From Spirobacillus cienkowskii (lineage in GTDB: Bacteria; Bdellovibrionota_B; Oligoflexia; Silvanigrellales; Silvanigrellaceae): 40,124 nucleotides of DNA. Shown here one piece after another: positions 6,831 to 15,382 of this stretch. The translations under genes were made by a program, and so were the position numbers. Positions within the stretch are counted from its first letter, which is position 1. Every line of letters begins with the position of its first letter. The notes beneath the pieces are model-generated. The model had not been told where the DNA came from. It ran no database searches and worked only from the letters and a program-made list of their open reading frames with translations. Location of the stretch: positions 1 through 40,124 of the forward strand of contig QOVW01000078.1 in the NCBI GenBank assembly GCA_003339605.1, written 5' to 3'.

Positions 6831-8312
6831 ATGACTTTCAAAAATAAATTTGCTTCAGAATACACTTCTCAATTTAAAGAACATTCTGCTATTGAGCTTG
6901 TTAAACAGTTTAAAAGCGGTAAAACCTCAATTTCAGAGTATTTAACAAAGCTTTTTAATCACATTGAAAAAATGAATCCAGAACTCAATGCGTTAACAAG
7001 CATTCAAAAAGAACATGCTTTTGAGCGCGCGAAGCAGCTTGAAGCGCAAAAAGTAAATAATGAACAGTGCTTGTATGGTGTTCCAATTATTCTTAAAGAA
7101 AATATTCAAAAAATTAATTTTCCTGTAGAATGCGCTTCTAAAATTTTAAAAGGATATACAGGACAATTTAATGCAACTGTTGTGAATTCTTTTGAAAAAG
7201 CTGGAGCAATCTTTATTGCAACAGCAAATATGGATGAATTCGCAATGGGATCTTCAAACGAACACAGTTGTCATGGCGTGGTCAAAAATCCACATGATGT
7301 GTCACGGGTGAGTGGTGGTTCGAGTGGTGGTTCAGCTGTAGCCTGTGCAGCAGGTTTTGGACCCATCGCACTGGGCTCTGACACCGGAGGCAGTGTGCGG
7401 CAACCTGCAGGATTTTGTGGAATATATGGACTCAAACCAACCTATGGTCGAGTTTCTCGTTATGGTTTGGTTGCGTTTGGCTCAAGTCTCGATCAAATTT
7501 CTCCTTTTGCAAGAACAATGGGCGATCTCGATCTCATGATGCGTGTTATGGCTCACGAGGATCCTCGTGATGCAACAAGTCTTACGGGAAGCTATGCGTC
7601 TTCTAAAGAAACTTATGAGTTAAAAGGTAAGAAAATAGGAGTTTTGCGAAGCGTATTAAAAGAAGGTGTTGATGATAACGTCATGCAAGAGTTTTTGCAG
7701 TTAGAAGAAAATTTAAAAAAGCATGGTGTTACCTTTGTTGATATTGAAATTCCTTCTCTTGAACACACGTTGAGTGTTTATTATTTAATTGCTTGCGCAG
7801 AAGCTTCAACAAACTTATCCCGTTTTGATGGAATTCGTTATGGGCATCGCGCGCAAAATACAAACGACCTTTTTGATTTGTACTGCAAAACCCGCGCAGA
7901 AGGTTTTGGTCATGAAGTAAAACGTCGTATTATGCTTGGAACATTTTCTTTGAGTGCAGGCTTTTACGATGCTTTTTATGGAAAAGCGCAAACTGTGCGT
8001 GATTTGATGGCGCACCAATTTGATTCTGTATTTAAAGAGGTTGATTTTATTTACCTTCCAACCTCACCGGCGAGTGCTTTTCATTTTGGAATCAATGCTT
8101 TTGATCCAATTAAAGAGTATCTGTATGATATATTTACAATTCCTGCCAATTTAATAGGAGTGCCTGCAATATCTGTGCCTGCAAACGTTGCAACAGGTAC
8201 GCTTCCTGTTGGTCTGCAATTTATGGCGAAAAAAGGGAGTGATGCAAATCTTATCGCATTTGCTGCAGCGCTAGAAAATAAAAATTTGGTTGGTACAACT
8301 CGTTTACTATAA
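6831..8312 (+). CDS. gatA: Asp-tRNA(Asn)/Glu-tRNA(Gln) amidotransferase subunit A
   Basis: GatA is the amidase-signature subunit that hydrolyses glutamine and supplies ammonia to misacylated Glu-tRNA(Gln) or Asp-tRNA(Asn). The Ser-cisSer-Lys triad is complete: Lys89 in GVPIILKENI, the cis-Ser164 in SGGSSGGSAVAC, and nucleophile Ser188 in GSDTGGSVRQPAGFCG. The C-terminal part contains YLPTSPASAF and LPVGLQFMAK, as in other GatA proteins. The length of 493 residues is standard. Presence of GatCAB implies that the organism lacks GlnRS, AsnRS or both, or uses the complex for one of the two tRNAs. Cotranscription with gatC and gatB is clear from the spacing (17 and 29 nt). Confidence 0.96.
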   Translation: MTFKNKFASEYTSQFKEHSAIELVKQFKSGKTSISEYLTKLFNHIEKMNPELNALTSIQKEHAFERAKQLEAQKVNNEQCLYGVPIILKENIQKINFPVECASKILKGYTGQFNATVVNSFEKAGAIFIATANMDEFAMGSSNEHSCHGVVKNPHDVSRVSGGSSGGSAVACAAGFGPIALGSDTGGSVRQPAGFCGIYGLKPTYGRVSRYGLVAFGSSLDQISPFARTMGDLDLMMRVMAHEDPRDATSLTGSYASSKETYELKGKKIGVLRSVLKEGVDDNVMQEFLQLEENLKKHGVTFVDIEIPSLEHTLSVYYLIACAEASTNLSRFDGIRYGHRAQNTNDLFDLYCKTRAEGFGHEVKRRIMLGTFSLSAGFYDAFYGKAQTVRDLMAHQFDSVFKEVDFIYLPTSPASAFHFGINAFDPIKEYLYDIFTIPANLIGVPAISVPANVATGTLPVGLQFMAKKGSDANLIAFAAALENKNLVGTTRLL

Positions 8313-8341
8313 GTCCTTTTGAAAGGTAATAAAAATAATTT

Positions 8342-9841
8342 ATGAGTAGAAATAGTCTCGTTAATTATCCTAGAGTTTTAGAAATTAATAAAAAATATGA
8401 TATCGTAATTGGTATCGAAGTCCATTGCCAGCTCGCGACCAAAAGCAAAATGTTTAGTACAAGTAAAAATGCTTATGGAGATGCCCCAAATTCTAATATT
8501 GATCCAACGTGTTTAGGATTACCTGGAGCTTTGCCTACAATTAATGAAGAAGCAGTAAATCTTGCAATCCGTATGGGATTGGCTCTAAAAAGTGAAATTC
8601 AAACAGTCAGTGTTTTTGCACGAAAAAATTATTTTTATCCAGATCTCCCAAAGGGCTATCAAATAACACAATATGATAGACCTTTGTGTTTTGGTGGAGA
8701 AATTATTTTGCCATCGGGTAAAAAAATAGGGATTGAACGCATACAAATCGAAGAAGATGCTGGAAAAAATATTCATGTGGGAACTTGTTCGTTGGTTGAT
8801 TACAATCGCTCTGGTGTAGGGCTTATTGAAATAGTCAGTGCTCCTGATATTTCTTCTCCCGAAGAAGCATCAGAGTATTTAAAAAAGCTACATAGCTATG
8901 TTGTTAATTTAGATATTTCTGATGGAGATTTAGAACGTGGGAATTTTAGAGCTGATGCCAATGTCTCATTAAAACCAAAAGGATCTAAAATTTTTGGCAG
9001 ACGTTGTGAAATAAAAAATGTGAACTCCTTTAAGTACATTGAAAAAGCAATTGCTTATGAAATTGAACGCCAACATGAAATTTTAGAATCTGGTGGTGAA
9101 ATTCAAATGGAGACATTGGGTTATGATAGCGACAAAAATATGACTGTTAGTCAGCGTAGTAAAGAGTTAGCAAAAGATTATCGCTATCTTCCCGAACCCG
9201 ACTTGCCGCCTCTTATTGTTACAAAAGAACGCATTCAAAAAATAATTAGCGAAATGCCAGAATTGCCAGAAGCGAAAGCTGCTCGTTTGATTCAGACTCA
9301 TGGGCTACCAGAGTATGATGCTAAAGTTATTACTGCATCGCGTATTAATAGTGCTTATTTTGAAAAGCTTGTTAAGCTGCTAGAAGGAAAAATTGAACCT
9401 AAAATAATTTCAAACTATTTTATGACGGATGTGATGAGAGCTAGTAAACTTTATGCAGAAGAAAAAGGTATTTCTTTAGATGAACTTGAAGAAGTTCCTG
9501 TTCCGCTAGAATATAGTGTTTCGTTATTGAGTTTACAAATTAAAGGAACAATTAGTGGTAGAATAGCTAAAGAAGTTTTTGAAGAAATGATTTTAACTCA
9601 AAAATCTCCAGAAGAAATTGTTAAATCTAAAAATTTAATTCAAATATCTGACGATACTTCAATTGCAAAAATTTGTGAGCAAGTTATTTTACAAAATCAA
9701 GAAGCACTTTCTGAGTATTATGCAGGTAAAGAAAAACTTTTTGGTTTTTTTGTAGGACAAGCAATGAAACTTTCTGGAGGCAAACTCAATCCAGCAAAAG
9801 TTAATGAAGTTCTTAAAAAATTATTAGACACAAAAAAATAA
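8342..9841 (+). CDS. gatB: Asp-tRNA(Asn)/Glu-tRNA(Gln) amidotransferase subunit B
   Basis: GatB activates the misacylated aminoacyl-tRNA with ATP and transfers ammonia to it. The N-terminal cradle starts with YDIVIGIEVHCQLATKSKMF and continues with CLGLPGALPTIN, FYPDLPKGYQITQYD, IEEDAGKN and VGLIEIVSAPD, all diagnostic GatB segments. GNFRADANVSLKPKG and RRCEIKNVNSFKYIEKAI follow. The C-terminal YqeY-like tRNA-binding tail ends in FVGQAMKLSGGKLNPAKVNEVL. At 499 residues it is slightly longer than the usual 475-480, mainly at the N-terminus; the ATG at 8342 has an AAAGG upstream. It closes the operon and is followed 46 nt later by a strong hairpin. Confidence 0.96.
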   Translation: MSRNSLVNYPRVLEINKKYDIVIGIEVHCQLATKSKMFSTSKNAYGDAPNSNIDPTCLGLPGALPTINEEAVNLAIRMGLALKSEIQTVSVFARKNYFYPDLPKGYQITQYDRPLCFGGEIILPSGKKIGIERIQIEEDAGKNIHVGTCSLVDYNRSGVGLIEIVSAPDISSPEEASEYLKKLHSYVVNLDISDGDLERGNFRADANVSLKPKGSKIFGRRCEIKNVNSFKYIEKAIAYEIERQHEILESGGEIQMETLGYDSDKNMTVSQRSKELAKDYRYLPEPDLPPLIVTKERIQKIISEMPELPEAKAARLIQTHGLPEYDAKVITASRINSAYFEKLVKLLEGKIEPKIISNYFMTDVMRASKLYAEEKGISLDELEEVPVPLEYSVSLLSLQIKGTISGRIAKEVFEEMILTQKSPEEIVKSKNLIQISDDTSIAKICEQVILQNQEALSEYYAGKEKLFGFFVGQAMKLSGGKLNPAKVNEVLKKLLDTKK

Positions 9842-9887
9842 TCAATTAATCTTATAATCTGTCAAAAAAATAACACAAATTAAAATC

Positions 9888-9922
9888 TACTGTTTAGTAT
9901 TTAGTTCTAAACAGTAATTTTT
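9888..9922 (+). terminator. Intrinsic terminator after gatB
   Basis: TACTGTTTAG (9888-9897) and CTAAACAGTA (9907-9916) form a perfect 10-bp stem around a 9-nt loop, followed by ATTTTT. It lies 46 nt beyond the gatB stop. The opposite side also has a short A run, so it could act weakly on transcripts arriving from the right as well. Confidence 0.75.
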
Positions 9923-10271
9923 AAACCTTTAGCATTGTCTCTTAATATTTTATTTAAACTAGCTTAAATAAAATTTACTGTCAAATATTTTTTTAAAGTC
10001 ATTTTTTAAAATTAGTAAGCAAAGTTTAGCATAATATGATCGAATTTTTTATTTTATAAGAAGTGTTTTTTAATTTAATTAAAAAAAATCATAAAATTGA
10101 AATTAATTTTAAATTTAAAAAATAAAAAAATAAATAATACTATTAATTTTAAAAAATAGATCTTATTATTTCTTGAAAATTGTTAAAATAAATAATTATT
10201 TTAAAGAAGTATTTTTTGTTAATTTATAATAAAAAAATTTTTAAATAATACTTGCTTTAATATAGTAAATT
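9923..10271. other. Very AT-rich spacer with no gene
   Basis: This stretch is almost entirely A and T, with long runs, and has no open frame of note on either strand. The heptamers AAGTATT (about 10205) and AATACTT (about 10246) form an inverted pair some 33 nt apart, which may be chance in such sequence. It separates the end of gatCAB from the 3' end of the leftward small-protein gene; no promoter consensus can be trusted here. Confidence 0.5.
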
Positions 10272-10679
10272 TTATCGAAGCTTTTCTGGTTGTGTGTCAT
10301 AGACTCTAGGTAATTCTTTTGCCCAGCGTATTAGCTGTGCTTGTTCATTTCTAAGAAAATCAGAAACTTTTTTACTTTTAGGCTCTGTTCTCATTTTATC
10401 AATTCGTTGTTGTAATGTTAAAATTCGATTACGATTATCTGGCAGTTTCATGACTTCGTCCATAATATTATTAAACGCATCTTTTTCTTGTGGAGTTAGT
10501 CCTGTTGTAATGGAATGTCTATGATACTTTTTTATTGCAGTTTTATCAGTATCAATAATAATAGTGCCATCAGGTTTTTTTTCTTTGACAACACCAGGGT
10601 TGGTATAAATACCAACTTTTGATACATAATCACCGATTTGAATAAATGCCGATCGCGAAGGTGGTGGAATATATACCAT
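10272..10679 (-). CDS. Conserved small protein of unknown function, paralog 2
   Basis: I do not recognise the family. The 135-residue product has no signal peptide or membrane segment. The N-terminal 60 residues look like a small beta domain (GDYVSKVGIYTNPGVV, DGTIIIDTDKT), followed by TTGLTPQEKDAF and two charged helices (RILTLQQRIDKM; KVSDFLRNEQAQLIRWAKE). The gene to its right encodes a protein of the same length and layout with matching landmarks in the same order, so the two are tandem paralogs. GGAGAT precedes the ATG by 6 nt. The 26-nt gap to the paralog suggests one transcript. Strong SD, normal codon bias and preserved similarity argue that it is a real gene. Confidence 0.75.
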   Translation of the reverse strand: MVYIPPPSRSAFIQIGDYVSKVGIYTNPGVVKEKKPDGTIIIDTDKTAIKKYHRHSITTGLTPQEKDAFNNIMDEVMKLPDNRNRILTLQQRIDKMRTEPKSKKVSDFLRNEQAQLIRWAKELPRVYDTQPEKLR

Positions 10680-10705
10680 AAATTCATCTCCTTTTTATTA
10701 ACCAA

Positions 10706-11110
10706 TTAAGTACCAAGCATGATTGGTGCAGTTTCTAAATCTTCGGGCGCAAATTTTTCTCTCACTATTCGGTATTGAAGTTCATTTTCTAAATATCGAA
10801 TGACTCGAGGATCGATTCGCTCTTCTTTAAGCCTTTTAATTTGATGATACAGATCGCGAATTTCTTGCCGTTTGTCGGGGGTATTGCGGCGTATATCGGG
10901 TTTGCTTTCTATTGCAGAAAGATTGGCTAAGTATTCTTCTTTTTGTTTTGGTTCAAGGCCGTTGCGAATGCCAAATTTTGCAGTCTCTTGAACTTTGGCA
11001 AAATCTTTATCTAAAATAATTTTACCAGTATTGTTGTCTCTGTTTGCAATACGGACGGGCTCTCCTGTGCGACTCCAAAGAATATCATTTTGTGTTATGG
11101 TAAACGCCAT
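10706..11110 (-). CDS. Conserved small protein of unknown function, paralog 1
   Basis: This 134-residue soluble protein is unrecognised. It opens with a beta-rich part (ILWSRTGEPVRIANRDNN, TGKIILDKDF), continues with RNGLEPKQKEEYLANL, and ends with basic and acidic helices (EIRDLYHQIKRLKEE; RVIRYLENELQYRIVREKF). These pieces align with IIIDTDKT, TTGLTPQEKDAF, RILTLQQRIDKM and VSDFLRNEQAQLIRWAKE of its neighbour. AAAGGAC lies just upstream of the ATG. The spacing suggests cotranscription with the downstream copy. The two solute-binding-protein genes upstream (145-nt gap) run in the same direction, but a functional link is unproven. Confidence 0.75.
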   Translation of the reverse strand: MAFTITQNDILWSRTGEPVRIANRDNNTGKIILDKDFAKVQETAKFGIRNGLEPKQKEEYLANLSAIESKPDIRRNTPDKRQEIRDLYHQIKRLKEERIDPRVIRYLENELQYRIVREKFAPEDLETAPIMLGT

Positions 11111-11255
11111 TTAAGGTCCTTTTTAAATTTTGTCCGTTCTAGTTACTTTTGTAACAGGAATCATACGAGTGCTGGCGGAACGAAATATTGTGTGTACAAA
11201 TTTTGACAGATTTTGAGATGCTTAAAAGAGTTGGGTTAATCTATAACATTGGAAA

Positions 11256-12227
11256 TTAAAGTTTTTTAGGTGTGAGAATTCTAATTGTTTCTTGCTGAAA
11301 ATTATGCAGTTCTTTTGCAAATGAAAACAATTTTTCTTGCGACCATTGAACCCCATCAGCATCGAATAATTTTTTAAAATCGCTAGTTTTGACTTGAGCG
11401 CATGTTTCTAATCCCTTAATCACTGCTGTTGTCGCAAGCGGATTGTTTTTGAGAGTTTCTACAACAATAGAATCGGGTAAGCTTTGTGAAATTCCTAAAA
11501 CAATATAATCGCTAAATAAAGTTCCTAATTGAATTGGTGTTGTATTTGAAAATTTATCATCTAAAAAATTTTCAGAAACAACTCCAACTTCTGCTAAGTT
11601 TTGGTCTAGCGCTTGTAAAACAGAAGAAAAATTTCCAACAAAGATGGCTGCATTGGGAAAGATGTTGCGTTGCAAAAAATAGAGTCTTGGCACTAAAAAT
11701 CCAATAACGTTATCGGGGGCTGTGTAAGCAACGGTCGATTTATTAAAATATTGAATAATTTTTTCGTTATTTAAATTAAAAGCATTGAGAGCTAAACCAC
11801 TTTTTTGAAAATAACTCTTCCAAATGTTGGTATGACCAATGATCACGGCACGTGTTGATGGTGAACCGTTTTTTGAAAAGATAAGAAGGCTCTTTAATGG
11901 TGTTTTTGCGATCGCATTCATGTATGCCATTGCAGAAATGACTCCATATTGAGCATGGCCTCTTGCTAATGCCGAAACAACGGCTTTGTCATCTGAGGCA
12001 AAATGGATTTCTATTCTGTAGTTTGTCTTATTCTCAAGACAATTTTGAATTTCTGAGCGAGATGAATTGGCGTGAATATTAGAATATGTCGAATCTATAT
12101 AAAGTTTAATTGGCAAAGACTTTGAACCAAGTTCCGGTTTGCCTAACCACAGTTTTGTGCAACTTCCAAAAGTAAAAATTATAATTAAATATACAATACA
12201 TTTTATAAATTTAAAAAATAAAACCAT
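11256..12227 (-). CDS. PhnD-like periplasmic binding lipoprotein
   Basis: This is a putative lipoprotein of the phosphate/phosphonate-type substrate-binding family (PhnD-like, type 2 periplasmic fold). The N-terminal hydrophobic helix ends in FTFGSC with lipid-modifiable Cys23. The body has the alternating pattern of the fold: LPIKLYIDSTYS, a helix with EIQNCLENKTNYRIEIHF, GHAQYGVISAMAYMNA (the loop that in PhnD reports ligand), SPSTRAVIIGH, and AEVGVVSENFL. About 323 residues. No permease or ATPase gene is next to it. It starts 3 nt after the stop of the upstream solute-binding gene, so the two are translated together. The ligand is unknown; such orphan proteins can feed sensor kinases instead of transporters. 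Confidence 0.72.
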   Translation of the reverse strand: MVLFFKFIKCIVYLIIIFTFGSCTKLWLGKPELGSKSLPIKLYIDSTYSNIHANSSRSEIQNCLENKTNYRIEIHFASDDKAVVSALARGHAQYGVISAMAYMNAIAKTPLKSLLIFSKNGSPSTRAVIIGHTNIWKSYFQKSGLALNAFNLNNEKIIQYFNKSTVAYTAPDNVIGFLVPRLYFLQRNIFPNAAIFVGNFSSVLQALDQNLAEVGVVSENFLDDKFSNTTPIQLGTLFSDYIVLGISQSLPDSIVVETLKNNPLATTAVIKGLETCAQVKTSDFKKLFDADGVQWSQEKLFSFAKELHNFQQETIRILTPKKL

Positions 12228-12230
12228 AAT

Positions 12231-13091
12231 TTACAGACCTTTGTTTATCCATGTAAGATTAATTTCTGCTAGTTCTTCTTGTTCAGTCATTTTATAAAGT
12301 TCTCTATCTACTTGGCTTTTAATTTTATCAAGATTGGGATATTTAGACTTTTTAGAAAATGCAAAGTAAAAATCTAGCCAATATAATACATTTTTATACT
12401 GAAAAATATTTTCTTCATCACCTAATTTTTTAATAAGAGGATTTGTTCTTTCTCTGTCGGCTAAACATAAATCAATTTTTTTTTGTTTTAGCTTATTGAT
12501 ACAGTCTTTATAACTTCTAAACTCATACAAATGATTATTCATAACCCGATCTTGAAAAGGGTATCCATCCCAAAATTCTTTTGGGTATTTAAACCCAACA
12601 CGGATTCCTACTGTGTAATTGTGTGCAACAGCATTTTCATAAGTCATAACAGTTTTTTCTTTAACTTTGTCGGCAAATGCATAAAATGAATAAGTTTTAG
12701 AATAGCTTGGCAATCGGGTAAAATGAACGTAAGGTGCATACTTTGATTTTTTTGTAATTCCTAAAATCATATCTGTTTCGCCATTTTTTATTTTCGATTG
12801 TAATTGATTCCAATGAACGAGTTCAATTTCAAATGGAATATTTATTTTATTAAAAATTTTACTAATAATTTCTATATCAGAGCCAACAATTTTTGGCTTT
12901 TCTTGTGTTTCTGTTGTTTCTTTTGGTTTATTTGCTTGTTTTTTATCAGGCTCTACAACTTCATAAAAACTTCGTATCGGTATTGCTTCGGCAATGATTT
13001 TAAATTTTTTTTCTTCGGCAAGAGAAAAATTTTGCAATAAAATAAAGATTATTATAATTGGAATTTGGATGAAAGCTTTGAATTTTTTCAC
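12231..13091 (-). CDS. Family 3 extracellular solute-binding protein
   Basis: This exported binding protein resembles the amino-acid-type SBP family 3. A signal peptide covers about residues 1-25 (KKFKAFIQIPIIIIFILLQ, cleavage near SLA). Lobe 1 contains VGSDIEIISKIFNKINIPFE, LVHWNQLQSKIKNGETDMI and the hallmark TKKSKYAPYVHFT. Lobe 2 carries YTVGIRVGFKYP and LKQKKIDLCLAD. An unusual Lys/Glu/Pro/Thr-rich insertion at about 47-68 interrupts the first strand region. The canonical ligand-carboxylate Arg is not obvious, so I would not assume an amino-acid ligand. No ABC transporter genes are adjacent. It is first in a leftward unit with the PhnD-like lipoprotein (3-nt gap). Confidence 0.8.
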   Translation of the reverse strand: MKKFKAFIQIPIIIIFILLQNFSLAEEKKFKIIAEAIPIRSFYEVVEPDKKQANKPKETTETQEKPKIVGSDIEIISKIFNKINIPFEIELVHWNQLQSKIKNGETDMILGITKKSKYAPYVHFTRLPSYSKTYSFYAFADKVKEKTVMTYENAVAHNYTVGIRVGFKYPKEFWDGYPFQDRVMNNHLYEFRSYKDCINKLKQKKIDLCLADRERTNPLIKKLGDEENIFQYKNVLYWLDFYFAFSKKSKYPNLDKIKSQVDRELYKMTEQEELAEINLTWINKGL

Positions 13092-13117
13092 TGAATTCTC
13101 CTTGTTTCTTTAAAATT

Positions 13118-13169
13118 TAACTTTAAAGAGACTTTTTCCATAATATAAGAATAATATTTTAAAGTTAAG
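13118..13169. repeat. Inverted repeat in the divergent spacer
   Basis: TTAACTTTAAA (13118-13128) recurs as its exact reverse complement at 13159-13169, with 30 nt between the arms, in the 93-nt spacer of two divergent genes. It may mark a binding site for a dimeric regulator, or be a coincidence of AT-rich sequence. No T-run follows, so it is not a terminator. Confidence 0.3.
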
Positions 13170-13184
13170 TTAATAAGGAGTTTT

Positions 13185-13652
13185 ATGAGAATTTGGGTCG
13201 ATGCGGATGCGTGTCCTTCGGTTATTAAAGACATAATTTACAAAGCTGCAGAAAGATTAAAAATAGAAACAATCCTAGTGGCCAATCAACACGTCAAACT
13301 CCCTGCTTCTGCTTATATTAAAGGGGTTTTGGTTTCTAAAGGCTTTGATGTTGCAGACGCTTATATCGTTAAAAATTTACAAAAGTTTGATATGGTGATT
13401 ACTGCAGACATTCCCCTCGCTGATTTGGTTGTAAAACAAGGTGCTGTGGCCATTAATCCTCGGGGGGAGATATATAATGAAAGTAGCATTTCAGAAAAAT
13501 TATCAATTAGAAATTTTACTCAGGTATTGCGAGAAGGTGGGTTAGTGCAAGGAGGTCCTGCTCCTTTGAATTCGACTGATAAACAAAAATTTGCCGCAAC
13601 CTTTGATAAACATTTAACCTTATTGTTAAAGAAAGAAAAACAATCAAGTTAA
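13185..13652 (+). CDS. DUF188 (UPF0178, YaiI/YqxD) family protein
   Basis: This is a 155-residue cytoplasmic protein of the widespread YaiI/YqxD family, which has a PIN-like/NYN nuclease-type fold but no established function. The diagnostic start MRIWVDADACPSVIKDII supplies two Asp residues, and further conserved acidic positions lie in GFDVADAYIV and MVITADIPLADLVV. The C-terminal half has VAINPRGE, followed by GPAPLNSTDKQKFA, which is also typical of the family. AAGGAG stands 6 nt before the ATG. It is a single gene between divergent and convergent neighbours. Confidence 0.9.
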   Translation: MRIWVDADACPSVIKDIIYKAAERLKIETILVANQHVKLPASAYIKGVLVSKGFDVADAYIVKNLQKFDMVITADIPLADLVVKQGAVAINPRGEIYNESSISEKLSIRNFTQVLREGGLVQGGPAPLNSTDKQKFAATFDKHLTLLLKKEKQSS

Positions 13653-13711
13653 TTGTTAAAACAAAAATGCGGCTTTATTGGAATTTGATAAAACAATTCT
13701 CGCTTAAAAAA

Positions 13712-15382
13712 TTAGTGCATCAATTTTTTAAACTTAATGCGCTTAGGATTGACGGCATCGTCGCCTAATCTTCTTTTCTTGTCTGCCATATAGTCTTGAT
13801 AATTGCCTTCAAACCACACAATCTGGCTATTGCCTTCAAAAGCAAGAATATGAGTTGCAATACGGTCTAAAAAATAGCGATCATGGCTGATGACAACCGC
13901 ACAACCAGGAAACGACATCAGTGAGTCTTCTAATGCACGCAATGTGTCAACATCGAGATCATTTGTAGGTTCGTCTAATAGTAAAAGGTTGCCACCGTTC
14001 ATCACCATTTTTGCAAGATTGAGTCTGTTACGTTCACCACCCGATAACTTTCCAACCGCTTTTTGTTGATCAGAACCTCTAAAACCAAAACTCGAAATAT
14101 AAGAGCGTGCAGGGATTTCTCTATTACCAACAACAATAATATCTTTACCCTGACTCAACTCTTGAAATACTGTTTTGTCGCCATCTAAAGTTGATCGATT
14201 TTGATCGACGTAACTAATTTTTACTGTATCACCAATTTTAAGTTCGCCATTATCGGGTTTTTCTAGGCCAGCAATCATTTTAAATAGTGTGGTTTTACCT
14301 GCACCGTTGGGTCCAATAATACCAACAATGCCACCTGGAGGAAGTTTAAAATTTAAGTTTTCAAAAAGAACAGTTTCGCCAAAAGATTTTGTTAAATTTA
14401 AGGCATCAACAACATTGTCACCTAAGCGTGGTGCAGGAGGAAATATAATTTCGCGAAGTCCTTCTTGGCGGTCATTTTGTTCTTTTAATAGTTCTTGGTA
14501 AGCAGAAATACGCCACTTGCTTTTTGCTTGGCGTGCTTTGGGAGACATGCTCATCCAATCGAGTTCTCGTTTTAGAGTTTTTTGACGAGCAGATTCTTGT
14601 TTTTCTTCTTCACCGAGTCGTTTGGTTTTTTGATCAAGCCAAGACGAATAATTGCCTTGCCATGGAATACCTTCGCCTTTATCAAGCTCTAAAACCCATT
14701 CCGTCACGTTATCCAAAAAATAACGATCATGGGTGATTGTCACCAATGTGCCTGTGAATTCTTTTAAGTAACGCTCTAGCCATTGTACGCTTTCTGCATC
14801 CAAATGGTTGGTTGGCTCATCAAGTAAAAGCAAATCCGGTTTTTCCATAAGAAGTTTACAGAGTGCAACGCGACGTATTTCACCACCAGAAAGATTGGTG
14901 ACTTTTGCATCTCCTGGAGGACAGCGTAATGCATCCATTGCAATTTCTATTGTTCTATCAATTTCCCACGCATTTTTTGCGTCAATTTCATCTTGTAAAA
15001 CAGCGGTTTGTTCAAGAATTTTATTCATTTCATCATCGTCAAGAGGTTCTCCAAGACGTTCGTTAAGAGCATCAAATTTATGAATTAAATTTTTGATATC
15101 TTTTACTGCTTCTTCAACATTTTCAAATACTGTTTTATTGGGATCGAGTTGGGGTTCTTGTGGTAAGTAGCCTATTTTTGTTCCTTTTTGTGGAAAAGCT
15201 TCACCAGAAAAATCTTTATCTATTCCTGCCATAATTCTAAGAAGGGTTGATTTACCCGCTCCGTTAGAACCAATTACACCAATTTTTGCTCCATGAAAAA
15301 ATGAAAGATAGATGTCTTTTAGTATGTCTTTACCAGCAATATTTTTGCGGAGTTTGACCATATTAAAAATATAGTTTGCCAT
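13712..15382 (-). CDS. ettA: Energy-dependent translational throttle protein EttA (ABC-F)
   Basis: EttA is a ribosome-associated ABC-F ATPase that binds the E site and gates the first elongation steps according to ADP/ATP ratio. It has two nucleotide-binding domains without membrane segments. Domain 1 has Walker A GSNGAGKST (about 37-45), signature NLSGGEIRR and Walker B LLLDEPTNHLD with an inserted arm. Domain 2 has GPNGAGKTT, KLSGGERNRL and LLLDEPTNDLD. The linker contains the basic MSPKARQAKSKWR segment that reaches the peptidyl transferase region. At 556 residues it matches EttA, and MANYIF at the start is characteristic. The ATG directly abuts the stop of the glycosyltransferase gene, with the SD inside that gene's last codons. 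Confidence 0.95.
   Translation of the reverse strand: MANYIFNMVKLRKNIAGKDILKDIYLSFFHGAKIGVIGSNGAGKSTLLRIMAGIDKDFSGEAFPQKGTKIGYLPQEPQLDPNKTVFENVEEAVKDIKNLIHKFDALNERLGEPLDDDEMNKILEQTAVLQDEIDAKNAWEIDRTIEIAMDALRCPPGDAKVTNLSGGEIRRVALCKLLMEKPDLLLLDEPTNHLDAESVQWLERYLKEFTGTLVTITHDRYFLDNVTEWVLELDKGEGIPWQGNYSSWLDQKTKRLGEEEKQESARQKTLKRELDWMSMSPKARQAKSKWRISAYQELLKEQNDRQEGLREIIFPPAPRLGDNVVDALNLTKSFGETVLFENLNFKLPPGGIVGIIGPNGAGKTTLFKMIAGLEKPDNGELKIGDTVKISYVDQNRSTLDGDKTVFQELSQGKDIIVVGNREIPARSYISSFGFRGSDQQKAVGKLSGGERNRLNLAKMVMNGGNLLLLDEPTNDLDVDTLRALEDSLMSFPGCAVVISHDRYFLDRIATHILAFEGNSQIVWFEGNYQDYMADKKRRLGDDAVNPKRIKFKKLMH

Noticed and set aside
10205-10252. Inverted AAGTATT/AATACTT pair in the AT-rich spacer
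   Set aside because: Seven-base AT-rich arms 33 nt apart are expected by chance in a region almost without G and C.
14289-15083. Open frames on the plus strand inside ettA
   Set aside because: They are antisense shadows of a well-conserved ABC-F gene, with no SD and no recognisable protein.
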